From NCBI RefSeq assembly GCF_963678635.1, contig NC_087068.1:51872731-51936730 (forward strand): a stretch of 64,000 nucleotides of DNA, in the 5' to 3' direction. The notes beneath the pieces were generated by a model. The model searched no databases. It saw only the letters and a program-made list of their open reading frames with translations, and had not been told where the DNA came from. This document shows positions 12,684 through 23,674 of this stretch, one piece after another. The position numbers and the translations under genes were made by a program. How positions within the stretch are numbered: the first letter of the stretch is position 1; each line of letters opens with the position of its first letter. This stretch comes from Symsagittifera roscoffensis. Taxonomy: Eukaryota; Xenacoelomorpha; Acoela; Convolutidae.

Positions 12684-13091
12684 AAAGAAAAATGAATCGG
12701 GACAAATCGAAAAATCCAGTAAGTCTACCTTGGTGAAAAAGAAGGAGAAAGGATATCAGAAATACGGAATACTGTTATTCACGATGCTGAAAACCTTGGA
12801 CTCGTTACTGTATTGGAACTCTATTCTGACAAAGACTCAACCATGGAGCAGGAACTTGCAGACTGTCATTCGGTGTATGAGGTAAGAACATACAAGAAGA
12901 GAAGGGTGTGTGTCAAAATCAAGAAGTATAGTGTGAACAAGCCACCCTACATGCAGAGTCGACTCTTCACTGCAAAGGAGAACGAAGTCTTGAAACAAGT
13001 TGCCTGTGTCAACTTTACTTTAAACGAATTCAAAAAACTCGCCCAACTCTTGGGTGATTTTAGTTTTGTTGAGAATTGTAATTATCAATAA
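12684..13091 (+). pseudogene. Small Maverick gene, PC4-like candidate (copy A)
   Basis: The frame breaks at least once. The first part (about 12,684-12,890) corresponds to the better-preserved copy B protein at 17,601. The second part (about 12,880-13,091) reads as a basic beta-rich stretch (KKRRVCVKIKKYSVNKPPY) followed by CVNFTLNEFKKLAQLLGDF. That arrangement resembles small Polinton proteins compared with the transcriptional coactivator PC4 ssDNA-binding fold. The PC4 link is a guess from the strand pattern. A frameshift near 12,815 and a stop at the end separate the parts. Confidence 0.5.
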
Positions 13092-13173
13092 TTTTGTCGA
13101 GTAATGTTATTATAGTAATTTAATTCAAATATTAATCTTCTTGGATCATTTTTCAAAATTTAAGCTGAGCAGA

Positions 13174-13738
13174 ATGAGTTGGAACCTTGGTTTTTCCAGA
13201 ATCTTGATTTAAAGCTTCAAAACAAATTGGTAATTTTTCATATCGTCCTACAAGAAATGTCCCAGAGATTTTTCACTTACAGTTTTGGAATCACAAAACT
13301 TACAAAATTGCAAAATTTGGAAACAGAATCACAAATTTCTCAATTTGAGTGGTCTTTGCATTATGGAAGTCGTAAAATTTATTAAGTTTTTGGTCGGATT
13401 TTAAACAAGTAGATCTGAAAGAATATCGTAGAAAGGGAAACCCTTGGAAAAAAAATCAAAAAACAAGTTGGAAAAGAAGAGTATAATAAACTGGTTGATT
13501 TTTTACCCTCGATTTTGTCTTATGTGGAAACATTCAAAAAAACTTGTATTTTTATTGACGACTACTCTGTAGAAAATGAACGTTCAGAAATTGAAGGAAA
13601 TTTGGACCAAAAAATTCCTTCTGGGGTCTTATTGCATCTGTAGCCTCAACCCATTTCGTCATGCAAAAACTCTTCACTGTGCAGAAAGAAAAGCATTTGC
13701 AAACGGAACATGGATTCGATGTTTTTTTTAAATTGTAG
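13174..13738 (+). pseudogene. Unrecognised Maverick gene (copy A)
   Basis: It begins at ATGAGTTGG, as in copy B (18,104), and continues through several stops and frameshifts to about 13,738. Recognisable conserved islands are KEEYNKLVDFLPSILSYVE and EIEGNLDQKIPSGVLLHL. The same islands occur in copy B, so this was a real gene conserved within the element, but I cannot name its function. It lies between the PC4-like gene and the ATPase. Confidence 0.5.
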
Positions 13739-13820
13739 ATTATATGATTCATTTTGTATTATCTTGTGTTTTTGAAATTCAAGTATTAATCATTAACAAT
13801 TTTTTCATTCCAAAGGTTAG

Positions 13821-13975
13821 ATGGCTGATAAATGTGACAAGCAATTGAATTTAGGAAAAGTTGTTTTTGATTAGGAGATTCAAGAACGAAAATCATGGAA
13901 GTTTTTTGGACGTACGAGTAATAGATCTCTTTTAGTTTTTCTGTGAAGAAACAACGTTTTGGGTAGCATTTTTAT
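13821..13975 (+). pseudogene. Packaging ATPase N-terminal remnant (copy A)
   Basis: The ATG context GAGATGGCTGATAAA matches the start of the ATPase-region gene in copy B (18,754). After about 150 bases the sequence jumps to what corresponds to about 19,610 in copy B. Some 640 bases, including the whole Walker A region, are therefore deleted from copy A. Confidence 0.7.
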
Positions 13976-13993
13976 TGACGGAAACAAATTTTT

Positions 13994-14308
13994 TGGATGA
14001 TGAGCATACAATACGTCTCTATACTTCCAATATTCCAAACACTTCCCCAGAAACTTCAAAAACAATTCATCCTCCATTGTCCAAAAAATTTCAGTTTCAT
14101 TCAGTTCCTAAGCGAATGTCTAGTAAACTTGCTACGAGGCGAGCTGAAGGATCTCGGAAAAGTAAAGGCAGTAAAATATTGTAGAAAAATATCAGAATTC
14201 ACACGAAGAAGAACTTCACTGCATAAAAGGAGAAGTATTTAAAGCGCGCCTAAAGGCTTGCAACTATTATCTCCTATCGCTCCTTTTGTAAATAAACGAT
14301 TGACATAG
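13994..14308 (+). pseudogene. Small basic Maverick protein (copy A)
   Basis: This short conserved Polinton gene, still without a known function, lies between ATPase and integrase. It contains DDEH near the start, a central LVNLLRGELKDLGK and a C-terminal TSLHKRRSI. Frameshifts occur in the first half. The frame meets a TAA directly after RRSI, and the reading continues sensibly in the same frame afterwards (SAPKGLQ...). The same TAA is in copy B, so it predates the duplication or is the true end. Confidence 0.6.
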
Positions 14309-14309
14309 T

Positions 14310-15358
14310 ATGGATCAATTTTCTCTCCTTAATCAATTCATCGATCACAAAAAACACTTCCGATAAAAACAATATTAGAACAAAAGCAAAAAAAAGAGGA
14401 GATTGTACCAAAAGATTTTGATTCTATTTACAGTGCGGTAAATGCGAGGGTGAAAACGAGTAAAAATAAGCTTCTTTTTCATTTATTTTGAATTCTCCTA
14501 CGTACGGTTCTGTGCGAAACTTGAGTAAAGCAAGCGGTTGATTAAAAAAAGCCGAAAAATTTTTTCAAACCATGACATCGTATACAAACTTTGGTCCTTC
14601 AATCAGACGTTTCCGAAGACTTCAAGCTTTTTCAAAAAACATTAATGAAATTTGGCGTATGGACTTGGCTTCTGTGCACAAACTAGCGAATTAAAACAAA
14701 GGTGTCGAATATTTATTGGTTGCTGTTGATAATTTTTCACGATTTGTTAGAGTTCAAACAATGTAAATAATTATGCCTAAGACACTTTAAAAGCTTTCAA
14801 AAAAATGATTTCACGAAAAAACACTCCTGAAAAATTTTGGGTTGATAAAGGAACAGAATATGGGGGAACTTTCAAAAAAATTTGCTTGGAGAAATACATT
14901 CAAATTTACTCAACAATGAGTGAAACAAAAGGTGCTTTGCTGAGAGAGCCATTCAATCATTAAAACATATAATTTACCGCTACAAAGAAGACCATGGTGA
15001 AAAGTTTATTTTCAAGTTACCTCAATTTGTGTCTACAATGAATTGTCGCACCAATAGATCTATTGAGAAATCTCCTAGAAATGTCAAGAATACTGATTTT
15101 TTTCTCAATTCTGTACAAAAAACTTCTAACAAGGAATAAGAAACTAACATTTAAAGTGGGAGAAAGTGTGAGAGTTTCAAAGAGTGATATTCTTTTTCAA
15201 AAGGACTACAAACTACAATTTACAGATGAAACTTTTGAATTTTTGGAAAAATCTACAAAAAAAGCCTCCTACATACATCATCAACGATCTCGACAAAGAA
15301 GAAATTCCTGAAAAAATTTTATGAAAAAGAGCTGAGAAAAGGTTCAGATTAAAGGTAA
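14310..15358 (+). pseudogene. Maverick integrase (DDE), copy A, with an upstream small-gene remnant
   Basis: The integrase catalyses insertion of the element. From about 14,560 the N-terminal part and catalytic core are readable: WRMDLASV (first catalytic Asp), YLLVAVDNFSRFV, WVDKGTEYGG (second Asp), STMSETKGA and, after a frameshift, ERAIQSLK (catalytic Glu). A C-terminal chromodomain-like region follows (about 15,150-15,310). Stops after KLAN and VQTM and a frameshift before the Glu make it dead. The stop after KLAN is shared with copy B. The first 200 bases (14,310-14,520) belong to a separate short conserved frame. Confidence 0.85.
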
Positions 15359-15395
15359 ATCATTTTTTAAACTAAATTTCTATCGATCAGTTGTC

Positions 15396-16199
15396 ATGGG
15401 TTTTTATACTATTGAGTTAGTTCCAAACGCTTCCTTAAATTTTTATCCCAATAATAGTCTGAGTTTTTTACAAATTTTCGTGCAAATACATGTGAGGTTG
15501 CTATTTCAGAAATATCGTATCCTTCATTGTACCAAAACGTTTCTGAGGAAAAAATCAATATTGTAGATGGTAGAGAAAGTTCTGACGCAAAAAGAAAGAT
15601 TGAACCGATGCATATTGAGCCAGGATTGTATCCAAGAGCTGTTGATTAAGTTGTAGCCATGAACAACAAAATTCGAGAATTTCTAGGTGCTCAAGCTTCT
15701 GAATATAAGGAAATCTTTGTATCAGTGGATAAAATTGCTCGAAACGTTGCTGTTCATTTACCTGAGAATCAATCAGTGTTTGTTATTCAAAAATCTGACT
15801 TGACTCACATTTTTAGTTGTGATTTAAAACAAAATCAAACAGGGGTTATAATGAAAGGAAAATGTCCACATTATCCTCAGTATTCTGACGACATTATAAG
15901 AATCCTTTCTTTGATGATATATAGTGAAGTTAAAGAATGTAACATAGTCGGTGATACAAAAACTCCCTTATTGCGTTTTGTTCCAATCATCTCCAAATGA
16001 AAAAGTGGAGATATAATTTCTGCGTGACAGTACATGAATTTACATTTTAAAATACTATTAAAAAACTCTTTTCATAGTATCAAGATAGAACTAAGAGATA
16101 AAACAGGCAAAAAAAATCCTTTTGTGTCCGTAGGAATGACCCGAATGGTTCTCTTGTTCCGCAAGATTTCGATTCATCATTTTTATTTAAACTTAAAAC
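15396..16199 (+). pseudogene. Maverick minor capsid (penton-like) protein, copy A
   Basis: It starts at ATGGGTTTTTATAC with the family's opening pattern (hydrophobic-polar run, then NxxSLSF) and continues with GAQASEYKEIFVSVDK and GVIMKGKCPHYPQYSDDIIR. Polinton minor capsid proteins are single jelly-roll pentons that cap the icosahedral vertices. The frame is broken near 15,500, at 15,650 and near 16,000. The longest intact piece is 15,659-16,000 (113 codons). Confidence 0.8.
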
Positions 16200-16202
16200 A
16201 AA

Positions 16203-16551
16203 ATGGTGTCTCAAAAATCAGCTGATTTCCCTATTTTTCGAGGACATGCAAGACAACGTGGAAGAAGTTTTGGAGCTCTTGCACAAACTCTTGGGAGAAC
16301 TCCAATACCCTTTATTAAAAAATATATAGTCCCAGTTGCAAACAAAATTGGTGCAGATTTGTTTGAAATCGCTGCTCAAAGTTGTTAGTGGACGTAAAAA
16401 ACTCAAAACAGTTGCAAAAGACGTGGGAACAAAAACAGTTCGGAAACAATTGGGAGGTGGAAAAAAGAAATCCAAGCGTAGAATTGGATCCATTTCTCGG
16501 AAAGTAGATCGAAAACCAGTCGCTCTCGCAAAAAGATTTTTGACAATATAA
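16203..16551 (+). pseudogene. Basic core-like Maverick protein (copy A)
   Basis: The ATG lies four bases after the minor capsid remnant. The N-terminal half includes FRGHARQRGRSFGALAQTLG; the C-terminal half is very basic (GGGKKKSKRRIGSISRK). A small deletion around 16,383 removes the segment that reads PEIGEV in copy B and shifts the frame. The type is a short DNA-binding or virion core protein found next to the capsid genes in Polintons; the exact role is not known. Confidence 0.65.
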
Positions 16552-16552
16552 A

Positions 16553-17313
16553 ATGAGTATAAACCAAAATCTTTTTCGGTACGGGGCTTTTACAAATTCT
16601 TCATTGGAGATTTTTGATAAAGTCCCACTATTGGAAACAATTATGTCATCTTACACAAAAGAAGTATTCTCCAGTACTTATTTAGATGAAAGCAGTATTG
16701 AGTTTGAATTTGAAACGGATCGTAATCTCTTCTTGGGTATGCGTGATACCTATCATAGTTTAAAGCTTCATTTATTCAAGGTAAGATTTTTGATGCTTTC
16801 AAAAAAGAAAAATCAGAACATAAAGCAAAATCCGAGGACGACTCAGATGAGGAACTACAAATTTACTTAACTTATGTTAACAATCTACTACAATCACTAT
16901 TCTGCAATTGTGAAGTTTTTTTAACAATACAAGGGTTTACAACGCCAATGGATTATTTCCTCATAAGGCACAAATATCGAACGATTTCAAGTCGTCGACA
17001 GTGAGTAATAAGGGAATAATTGCTTGTCATGGATACAGTTTTGAAGACTATCCTGATGTATTTGATATGCATCTTTTCACTGACAGAGCAAATTCCTTAG
17101 GGACAGGGATAACTTTTTCACTCTATTGGCTTGCCATTGATTTATTTACTTGCGAAAAGTTGTTACTACCAAACACCAAAGTTCGAATTAAAATTTTTCG
17201 AGTTAGACCTAACTTTACAAACTATCTGATAATCCAAATGTCAGTCTGAAAATTGTTGATTGTTTGCTGTTTACTAGAAGAGTTTCAGTTGCTGAACCTA
17301 ATCATCAATACTT
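16553..17313 (+). pseudogene. Maverick major capsid protein, N-terminal half only (copy A)
   Basis: The ATG overlaps nothing and sits two bases after the stop of the core-like gene. The first 80 codons are intact and include SSTYLDESSIEFEFETDRN, the family's usual N-terminal block. The frame then breaks near 16,790 and resumes. At 17,313 the gene is cut by the tandem-duplication junction, so the second jelly roll is missing. Polinton major capsid proteins are double jelly-roll proteins. Confidence 0.85.
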
Positions 17314-17600
17314 ATAATGGAATCCGAATCAAAAGTAGGATGTGCTTGACACATAACTGATGCCATTACCGATTACTCGTTGAAAATGAGTTTTATCTAC
17401 ATTGAATTGCTTGTATAGTAATTCCAGCACCTTTACAAGGTCCATATTTGAATCATCGCCTACTCACTATTCCATACAAGGTATTAAAACTTTATTTGGA
17501 ATGTACAGTGAGTCATCTACATTTCCTAATTTCTATTTATTTACAAATATCATTATCGTGAAATAACTACTACTGATCAGTTGGCTCTTAGTCTCAAACC

Positions 17601-18030
17601 TTGCCTCCAATTGCTCAAAAATTTGAATCGGGACAAATTAAAAAATTGCAGCAAGTCTATCTTGATGGAAAAGAAGGAGAGATGATATCAGAAATACAGA
17701 AGACTGTTATTCACGATGCTGAAAACCTTGGACTCGTTACTGTATTGGAACCCTATTCTGACAAAGACTCAACCATGGAGCAGGAACTTGCAGACGTCAT
17801 GCGGTGTATGACGTAGCAACATACAAGAAGGGAAGGGTGCGTGTCCCAATCGAGACGTACAGTGTGAACAAGCCACCCTACATTCAGATTCGACTCTTCA
17901 CTGCAAAGAGAACGAAGTCTTGAATCAAGTTGCCTATTTCAACTTTACCTTGAACGAATTCAATTAACTCCCCCAAGTCTTGTGTGATTTTAAGTTTGTT
18001 GTGAACTGTAAGGTTCAATATTTTTGTTGA
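17601..18030 (+). pseudogene. Small Maverick gene, PC4-like candidate (copy B)
   Basis: The first 71 codons are intact (17,601-17,816), with FESGQIKKLQQVYLDGKEG and TVIHDAENLGLVTVLEP. They are followed after a frameshift by a basic strand-rich stretch (KKGRVRVPIETYSVNKPPY) ending near 18,030. This copy is nearer the ancestral sequence than copy A. The second part resembles the PC4 ssDNA-binding fold by pattern only. Confidence 0.5.
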
Positions 18031-18103
18031 GTGATTTTATTATAGTCATTTAATTCAAATATTTATCTTCTTGGATCATTTTTTTAAACTTGCGTTGAAC
18101 ATT

Positions 18104-18669
18104 ATGAGTTGGAACCGTGGTTTTTCCAGAAATCTTGTTTCGAAGCTTGAAAATAAATTGGTATTTTTTATGTCGTCTTACAAGAAAAGTCCCAGAATTT
18201 TTTCACTAACAGTTTTGGAATCTCAAATTTTACCAAATTTGCAAGATTTGGATACAGAATCACAAATTTTTCAATTTGAGTAGACTTTGCATTATAGAAG
18301 ACGTAAAATCTATTAAGTTTTTGGTCGGATTTTAAACAAGTAGATCTGAAAGAATATCGTAGAAAAGGAAACCCTTGGAAAAACAATCAAAAAACAAGTT
18401 GGAAAAGAAGAGTATGATAAACTGGTTGATTTTTTACCCTCGATTTTATCTTATGTCGAAACATTCAAAAAAACTTGTATTTTTTTTGACGAATGCACTG
18501 TAGAAAATGAATGTTCAGAAATTGAAGGAAATTTGGACCAAAAAGTTCCTTCTGGGGTCTTATTGCATCTGTAGCCTCAACACATTTCGTCATGCAAAAA
18601 CTCTTCACTGTGCAGAAAGAAAAGCATTTTCATACGGAACATGGACTCGATGTTTTTAAAACAAATTGT
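18104..18669 (+). pseudogene. Unrecognised Maverick gene (copy B)
   Basis: It has the same layout as copy A: an ATG at 18,104, a first frame with a stop near 18,283, then islands KEEYDKLVDFLPSILSYVE and EIEGNLDQKVPSGVLLHL with stops between them. Conservation of the islands in both copies supports a former gene; I do not recognise a function. Confidence 0.5.
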
Positions 18670-18753
18670 AATTTATATAATTCATTTAATATTATCTTGG
18701 GTTTTTGAAATTTAAATATCAATCATTATCAATTTTTTCTTTCCAAAATTGAG

Positions 18754-19655
18754 ATGGCTGATGAAAATGACAAGAAATTAAATTTAGGAAATTTTGTTTT
18801 TGATGAGAATCATGAACAAATCATGGAAGTTTTTTGAACGTACGTGTAATAGATCTTTTTTAGTATTAATGTGCCAATTTTTTTTCATAGTTTCATTACT
18901 AGTATGTGCAATCGCTCGAATAATGTTATCCACTACATGTGAAGAAACAACGTTTTGGGTAGCAGTTTTATCAAGTACAGTCGGTTATAGTTTACCTTCT
19001 CCAAAGCTATGGAAAAAAATTTCTACCAAAGAACAAATTTTCATTTCGCTAGTTGGACCGAGTGGATCTGGAAAATTGCATTATATTTTTGATTGGTTAA
19101 AACTTGGTACATTTCATCCGAAATTTGACAAAAAATTTTATTTTTATCAACATTATTAACCTCTTTATCGACAAAAGCAAAAAAAAAACCTTTAATTTAT
19201 CCGAGGAGTTGACATTGAACTGATTGAAAACCTTCCCAATACTGGTACAAAATACCTGTTAATGTTTGATTTTTCTTGTGAAGAAAATTCAAATTCTATC
19301 AGTTTGTAAAAATTGCTACTGCTGGAAAACACATGGGACTGCATACAATATATATTAAGCATAACTTGTTTCATCAAAGCAATTGGGAAGAGATGTTGAG
19401 TTACAAAAAACATATAGTCTTGTTCAAGTCACCGAGAGATGTTTTACAAATCAATACACTAAGTCAACAGCTAGGTCTAGGTCACAATCGAAAGAGTGGT
19501 TTCAAAAAGCAACATCTGTTACTTATGGTTTATGGTCATTCACTCATTGTTTTAACTCCAAAAACAATTGATTCGCTAAGATATTGGACAAAAAACTATT
19601 CAGCTTCATCAAAATTACAAAGTTTTTGGATGATGAGCATACAAAACGTCTCTAT
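18754..19655 (+). pseudogene. Maverick packaging ATPase region (FtsK/HerA type), copy B
   Basis: A membrane-type segment (18,794-18,960, rich in L, F, V and I) precedes the ATPase. The Walker A appears as LVGPSGSGKL (about 19,049-19,078); the usual Thr after GK is Leu. Then come FYFYQHY, a Walker B-like YLLMFDF (about 19,250), HNLFHQS and FKSPRDVLQINTLSQQLGLG (about 19,430-19,490), which are hallmarks of Polinton DNA-packaging ATPases. The frame changes at about 19,160, 19,310 and 19,500. The role was genome packaging into the capsid. The membrane segment may have been a separate upstream gene. Confidence 0.87.
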
Positions 19656-19937
19656 ACTCCAATAGGTCCAATATTTCAAACATTTTCCCAGAAACTTCAA
19701 AAACAATTCATCTTCCCTTGTCCAAAAAAATTCATTCAGATCCTCAGCGAATGTCTAGTAAACTTGCTACGAGGCGAGCTAAAGGATCTCCGAAAAGTAA
19801 ACGCAGTAAAATATCGAAGAAAAATATTAGAACTCACAACTTCACTGCATAAAAGGAGAAGTATTTAAAGCGCGCCTAAAGGCTTACAACTAATATCTCT
19901 TATCACTCCTTTTGTCAATAAACGATGGACATAGTAT
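19611..19937 (+). pseudogene. Small basic Maverick protein (copy B)
   Basis: The frame carries FLDDEHTKRLYTP, SECLVNLLRGELKDLRK and TSLHKRRSI in one piece (within 19,584-19,868). A TAA at 19,866-19,868 follows, and the same frame then continues to a TAG near 19,937. The TAA is shared with copy A. Function unknown; it is conserved between ATPase and integrase in related elements. Confidence 0.6.
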
Positions 19938-21144
19938 CGATCAGTTTTTTTTTATTCCTTATTCAATTTATCAATAACAACGTACACTTCCAAAAAAAAT
20001 TATATTAGAACGAAAACAAAAAAAACAGGAGATTGTACTAAAAGATTTTGATTCTATTTACAGTACTGTAAATGCGATGTCGAAAACGAGCAGCATTAAG
20101 CTTCTTTTTGATTTATTTGGAAATCTCCTAGAATTAGACAAAGTCGAAAAATATCATATTGGTTGATCGAGACACAAAAGAATCAAATGTAGACTATATG
20201 TGTGCACTAAAGCGAAAAAAATACCAACTTTTCAGATATATACTTTACCATTTTGGAAGCAACTCAAATTCCACCTAAACTTGTAATCAACAAGAATGCC
20301 AAAGCGAAAGACAGAGGAACTTGAATCCTTTTCAAAATCTGAAAAGTTAAGTCTGAACAGATTCTAGGGTTAGAGCTGCGTACGGTTCTGTGCGAAACTT
20401 GAGTAAGGCCAGCGGATTTTACAAAAAGAAAGCAGAACAATTTTTTCAAACCAAGACATCGTATACAAACTTTGGTCCTTCAATCAGACGTTTCCGAAGA
20501 CTTCAAGCTTTTTCAAAAAACATTAATGAAATTTGGCGTATGGACTTGGCTTCTGTGCACAAACTAGCGAATTAAAACAAAGGTGTCGAATATTTATTGG
20601 TTGCTGTTGATGTTTTTTTACGATTTGTTAGAGTTCAAACAATGTAAACAAATATGCCTAAGACACTTTAAAAGCTTTCAAAAAAATGATTTCACGAAAA
20701 AACACTCCTGAAAAATTTTGGGTTGATAAAGGAACAGAATATTTGCTGAGAGAGCCATTCAATCATTAAAACACATAATTTAAGATCATGGTGAAAAGTT
20801 CATTTACAAGTTACCTCAATTTGTGTCTACAATGAATTGCCGCATCAATAGATCTATTTGGAAATCTCCTAGAGATGTCAAAAATTTTGATTTCCTCTCA
20901 ATTCTGTACAAAAAACTCTAACAAGGAATAAGAAACTAAAATTTGGAGAAATAGTGAGAATTTCAAAGAATGATATTCCTTTTCAAAAAGGATACAAACC
21001 ACAACTTACAGATGAAGTTTTTGAAATTTCGGCAAAATCTACAAAAAAAGCCTCCTACATACATCATCAACGATCTCTAAAAAGAAGAAATTCCTGAAAA
21101 AATTTTTTGAAAAAGAGCTGAGAAAAGGTTCAGATTAAAGGTAA
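19938..21144 (+). pseudogene. Maverick integrase (DDE), copy B, plus upstream small-gene remnants
   Basis: About 19,940-20,360 holds remnants of one or two short genes with several stops. The integrase is readable from about 20,390: SKASGFYKKKAEQFF, FGPSIRRFRRLQAFSKNIN, WRMDLASV (first Asp), YLLVAVDV and WVDKGTEY (second Asp). Compared with copy A, about 74 bases directly after the second Asp are deleted, then the chromodomain-like tail follows (about 20,940-21,100). Stops after KLAN and VQTM are shared with copy A. Confidence 0.85.
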
Positions 21145-21181
21145 ATCATTTTTTAAACTAAATTTCTATCGATCAGTTGTC

Positions 21182-22042
21182 ATGGATTCTTTTACAATTA
21201 GGTTAGTTTCTAACGATTCTTTCAATGGTTATCCGAATAATAGTCTGAGTTTTTTTTACAAAATTTCCACTGGAACAAACACATTCGAAAGGAGAATTGG
21301 AGGTTGTTATTTCAGAAATATCGTATCCTTCGTTGCACCAAAACCTTACTGAGGGAAATTTTACTTTCGTAGATGGTAGAAAAAGTTCTGAGGCGAAAAG
21401 AAAGATTGAACCGATGCATATTGAGCCAGGATTAAATTCAAGTACTGTTGATTTAGTTGTAGCCATGAACAAAAAAATTCGAGAATTTCTAGGTGCTCAA
21501 GCTTTTGAATATAAAGGAATCTATGTATCAGCAGATAAAATTACACATTAGGTTACCGTTCATTTACCTGAGAATCAATCAGTGTTTAATATTCAAATTT
21601 CTGACTTGAGTCACACTTTTGGTTGTGATCTAGAACAAAATCAAACAGGGTTTATAATGAAAGGAAAAGGTCCACATTATCCTCAGTATTCTTACGACAT
21701 TATAAGACTACTTCCTTTGATGACATTTAGTAAAATTATTGAATATAACATAGTCGGTGATACAAAAACTCGTTTACTTCGTTGTTTTCCTTTACTCTCC
21801 AAAGTAAAAAGTGGAGATATAATTTTTACAGGACAGTGCATGATTTATCAGTCCTTTACAAATTTACAGTTTAAAAGACTGTTAAAAAATCTTTGCATAG
21901 TGTCAAGATAGAACTAAAAGAAAAAAACGGCAGCTGACTGGATCGAAAACCAAAAATTCCTTTTGTGTCCGTAGAAATCACCTGAGTTGTTTTCTTGTTC
22001 CGCAAGATTTCAAATAATCGTCTTGATTTAAACTTCATACAA
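21182..22042 (+). pseudogene. Maverick minor capsid (penton-like) protein, copy B
   Basis: It starts at ATGGATTCTTTTAC. Conserved pieces are EVVISEISYPSLHQNLTEG (about 21,300), IEPMHIEPGL, GAQAFEYKGIYVSADK, and GFIMKGKGPHYPQYSYDIIR (about 21,650-21,710). Frameshifts near 21,270, a stop at 21,549-21,551 and further breaks after 21,911 make it a pseudogene. It is the single jelly-roll penton homologue of the element. Confidence 0.82.
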
Positions 22043-22043
22043 A

Positions 22044-22408
22044 ATGGTTGCTCAAAATTCAGCTGATTTCCTTATTTTTCGATGACACGCAAGACAACGT
22101 GGAAGAGGTTTTGGAGCTCTTGCACAAACTCTTGGGAGAACTGCAAAACCCTTAATTAAAAAATATGTAGTCTCAGCTGCAAAAAGAATTGGAACAGATT
22201 TGTTTGAAATCGCTGCTCCAGAGATTGGGGAAGTTGTTAGTTGACGTAAAAAACACAAAACATTTGCAAAAGACGTGGTAACAAAAACAGTTCGGAAACA
22301 ATTGGGGGGCGGAAAAAAGAAATCCAAGCGTAGAATCAGATCCTTTTCTCGGAAATGTAGATCGAAAACCAGTCGCTCTCGCAAAGAGATTTTTGACAAT
22401 ATAAAATG
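22044..22408 (+). pseudogene. Basic core-like Maverick protein (copy B)
   Basis: The ATG is at 22,044. It matches copy A but keeps the segment missing there, which reads AAPEIGEV. An in-frame stop after the first 17 codons (CGATGA, where copy A has CGAGGA) and another in the middle break it. The C-terminus is Lys/Arg-rich. Confidence 0.6.
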
Positions 22409-23632
22409 AGTATAAACCAAAGTCCTTTTCGGTACGGGGCTTTTACAAATTCTTCATTGGAGATTTTTGATAAAGTCCCAGTATTGTAAGCAATTATGTC
22501 ATTTTACACAAAAGAAGTATTCTTCAGTACTTATTTAGATGAAAGCAGTATTGAGTTTGAATTTGAAACGGATCGTAATCTCTACTTGGGTATGCGTGAT
22601 ACCTATCATAGTTTAAAGCTTCATTTATTCAAGGGAAGATTTTTGATGCTTTCAAAAAAGAAAAAGCGGAACATAAAGCAAAATCCGAGGATGACTCAGA
22701 TGAGGAACTACAAATTTACTTAACTTATGTTAACAATCTACTACAATCACTACTCTCCAATTGTGAAGTTTGTTTTAACAATACAAGGGTTTTAAAACGC
22801 CAATGGATTCTATCCTCATAAGGCACAAATATCGAACGAACTCAACTCGTCAGCAGTGAGTAATAAATAAAGGAATACTTGCTTGTCATGGATACAGTTT
22901 TGAAGAATATCCTGATGATTTGATATGCATCCATTCCGAAAAGTTGTTACTACCAAATACCAAAGTTCGAATTAAACTTTTTCGAGTTAGACCCAATTTT
23001 AAAAGCTATCTGATAATCCAAATGTCAGTCTGAAAATTGTTGGTTGTTCGCTGTTTAGTAGAAGAGTTTTAGTTGCTGAACCTAATCATCAATACGTGCA
23101 AGGGAATCTTGAAAGAGAACCTGCTCAATACAATTACATGGAAGCCATAGCAAGAACTTTTATCATTCCATCTCGTCAAAAACAATTCATACACCAAAAT
23201 ATATTCAATAACGCTCCATTAAGAGGAGTAGCTGTTGCAATGAACACAAAATCTGCTGTTGCAGGATCTTTTCATGAAAACCCTTTCAGCTATCAGCAAT
23301 TCTATTTGAGAGAGCTTAGAATTATTCAGGGTGGAAGAGCAATTGTTTCATTAGATACAACTTCTCCTTGTCATCCTAGTGTTACAACAAGGAAAGCAAT
23401 GCAGCCTAACGAAGATTTACCAACTCTTCCTATGGAAGTTTTTCAAAATCACTGTATTCTTGTTTTTGTTTTGACTTCACTGCAGGATGCAGCTGAACAA
23501 TTGCATTATCCGGATATTAGTGGGGAAAGCCTGAGATTAGTAATGTTTTTCCAATTTCCCTAGCAAGTAACGGAGGAAAGACTATCAAATGTTCAATTTG
23601 ACAAATTTGGAACAGTCGCTAGAAATGTTTAA
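22406..23632 (+). pseudogene. Maverick major capsid protein (double jelly roll), copy B
   Basis: The ATG overlaps the end of the core-like gene. The N-terminal block (EFETDRNLYLGMRDTYHSL) is present after a stop near 22,487. There is a frameshift at about 22,640 and a damaged middle (22,720-23,080). An intact second half of 155 codons (23,096-23,563) contains NNAPLRGVAVAMNTKSAVAG, NPFSYQQFYLREL, IQGGRAIVSLDT and DISGESLRLVMFFQFP. The last residues reach a stop at 23,630-23,632. The length (about 410 codons) fits Polinton major capsid proteins. Confidence 0.9.
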
Positions 23633-23674
23633 TTTTTTTGAGTTTTCAGGCTCCTATGAAAACATTGTATTTTT

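Larger units (their letters stand above)
12268..17315 (+). repeat. Copy A of an internal Maverick tandem duplication
   Basis: The unit runs from TAATCCGAATAAAAAGTAGG to a break inside the major capsid gene, where AATCATCAATACTTATAATG leads straight into the start of copy B. It holds, in order, a small gene, a membrane-protein gene, an ATPase remnant, a small basic gene, integrase, minor capsid, a basic core-like protein and the first part of the major capsid gene. It differs from copy B by several percent plus indels. Confidence 0.85.
17318..23095 (+). repeat. Copy B of the internal Maverick tandem duplication
   Basis: It repeats copy A from GGAATCCGAATCAAAAGTAG onward and then runs on without a break into the rest of the major capsid gene. 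The junction at about 17,313 shows that the duplicated unit ended inside that gene. Copy B is longer because it keeps ATPase sequence that copy A lost, but it lost about 74 bases of the integrase core. Confidence 0.85.
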
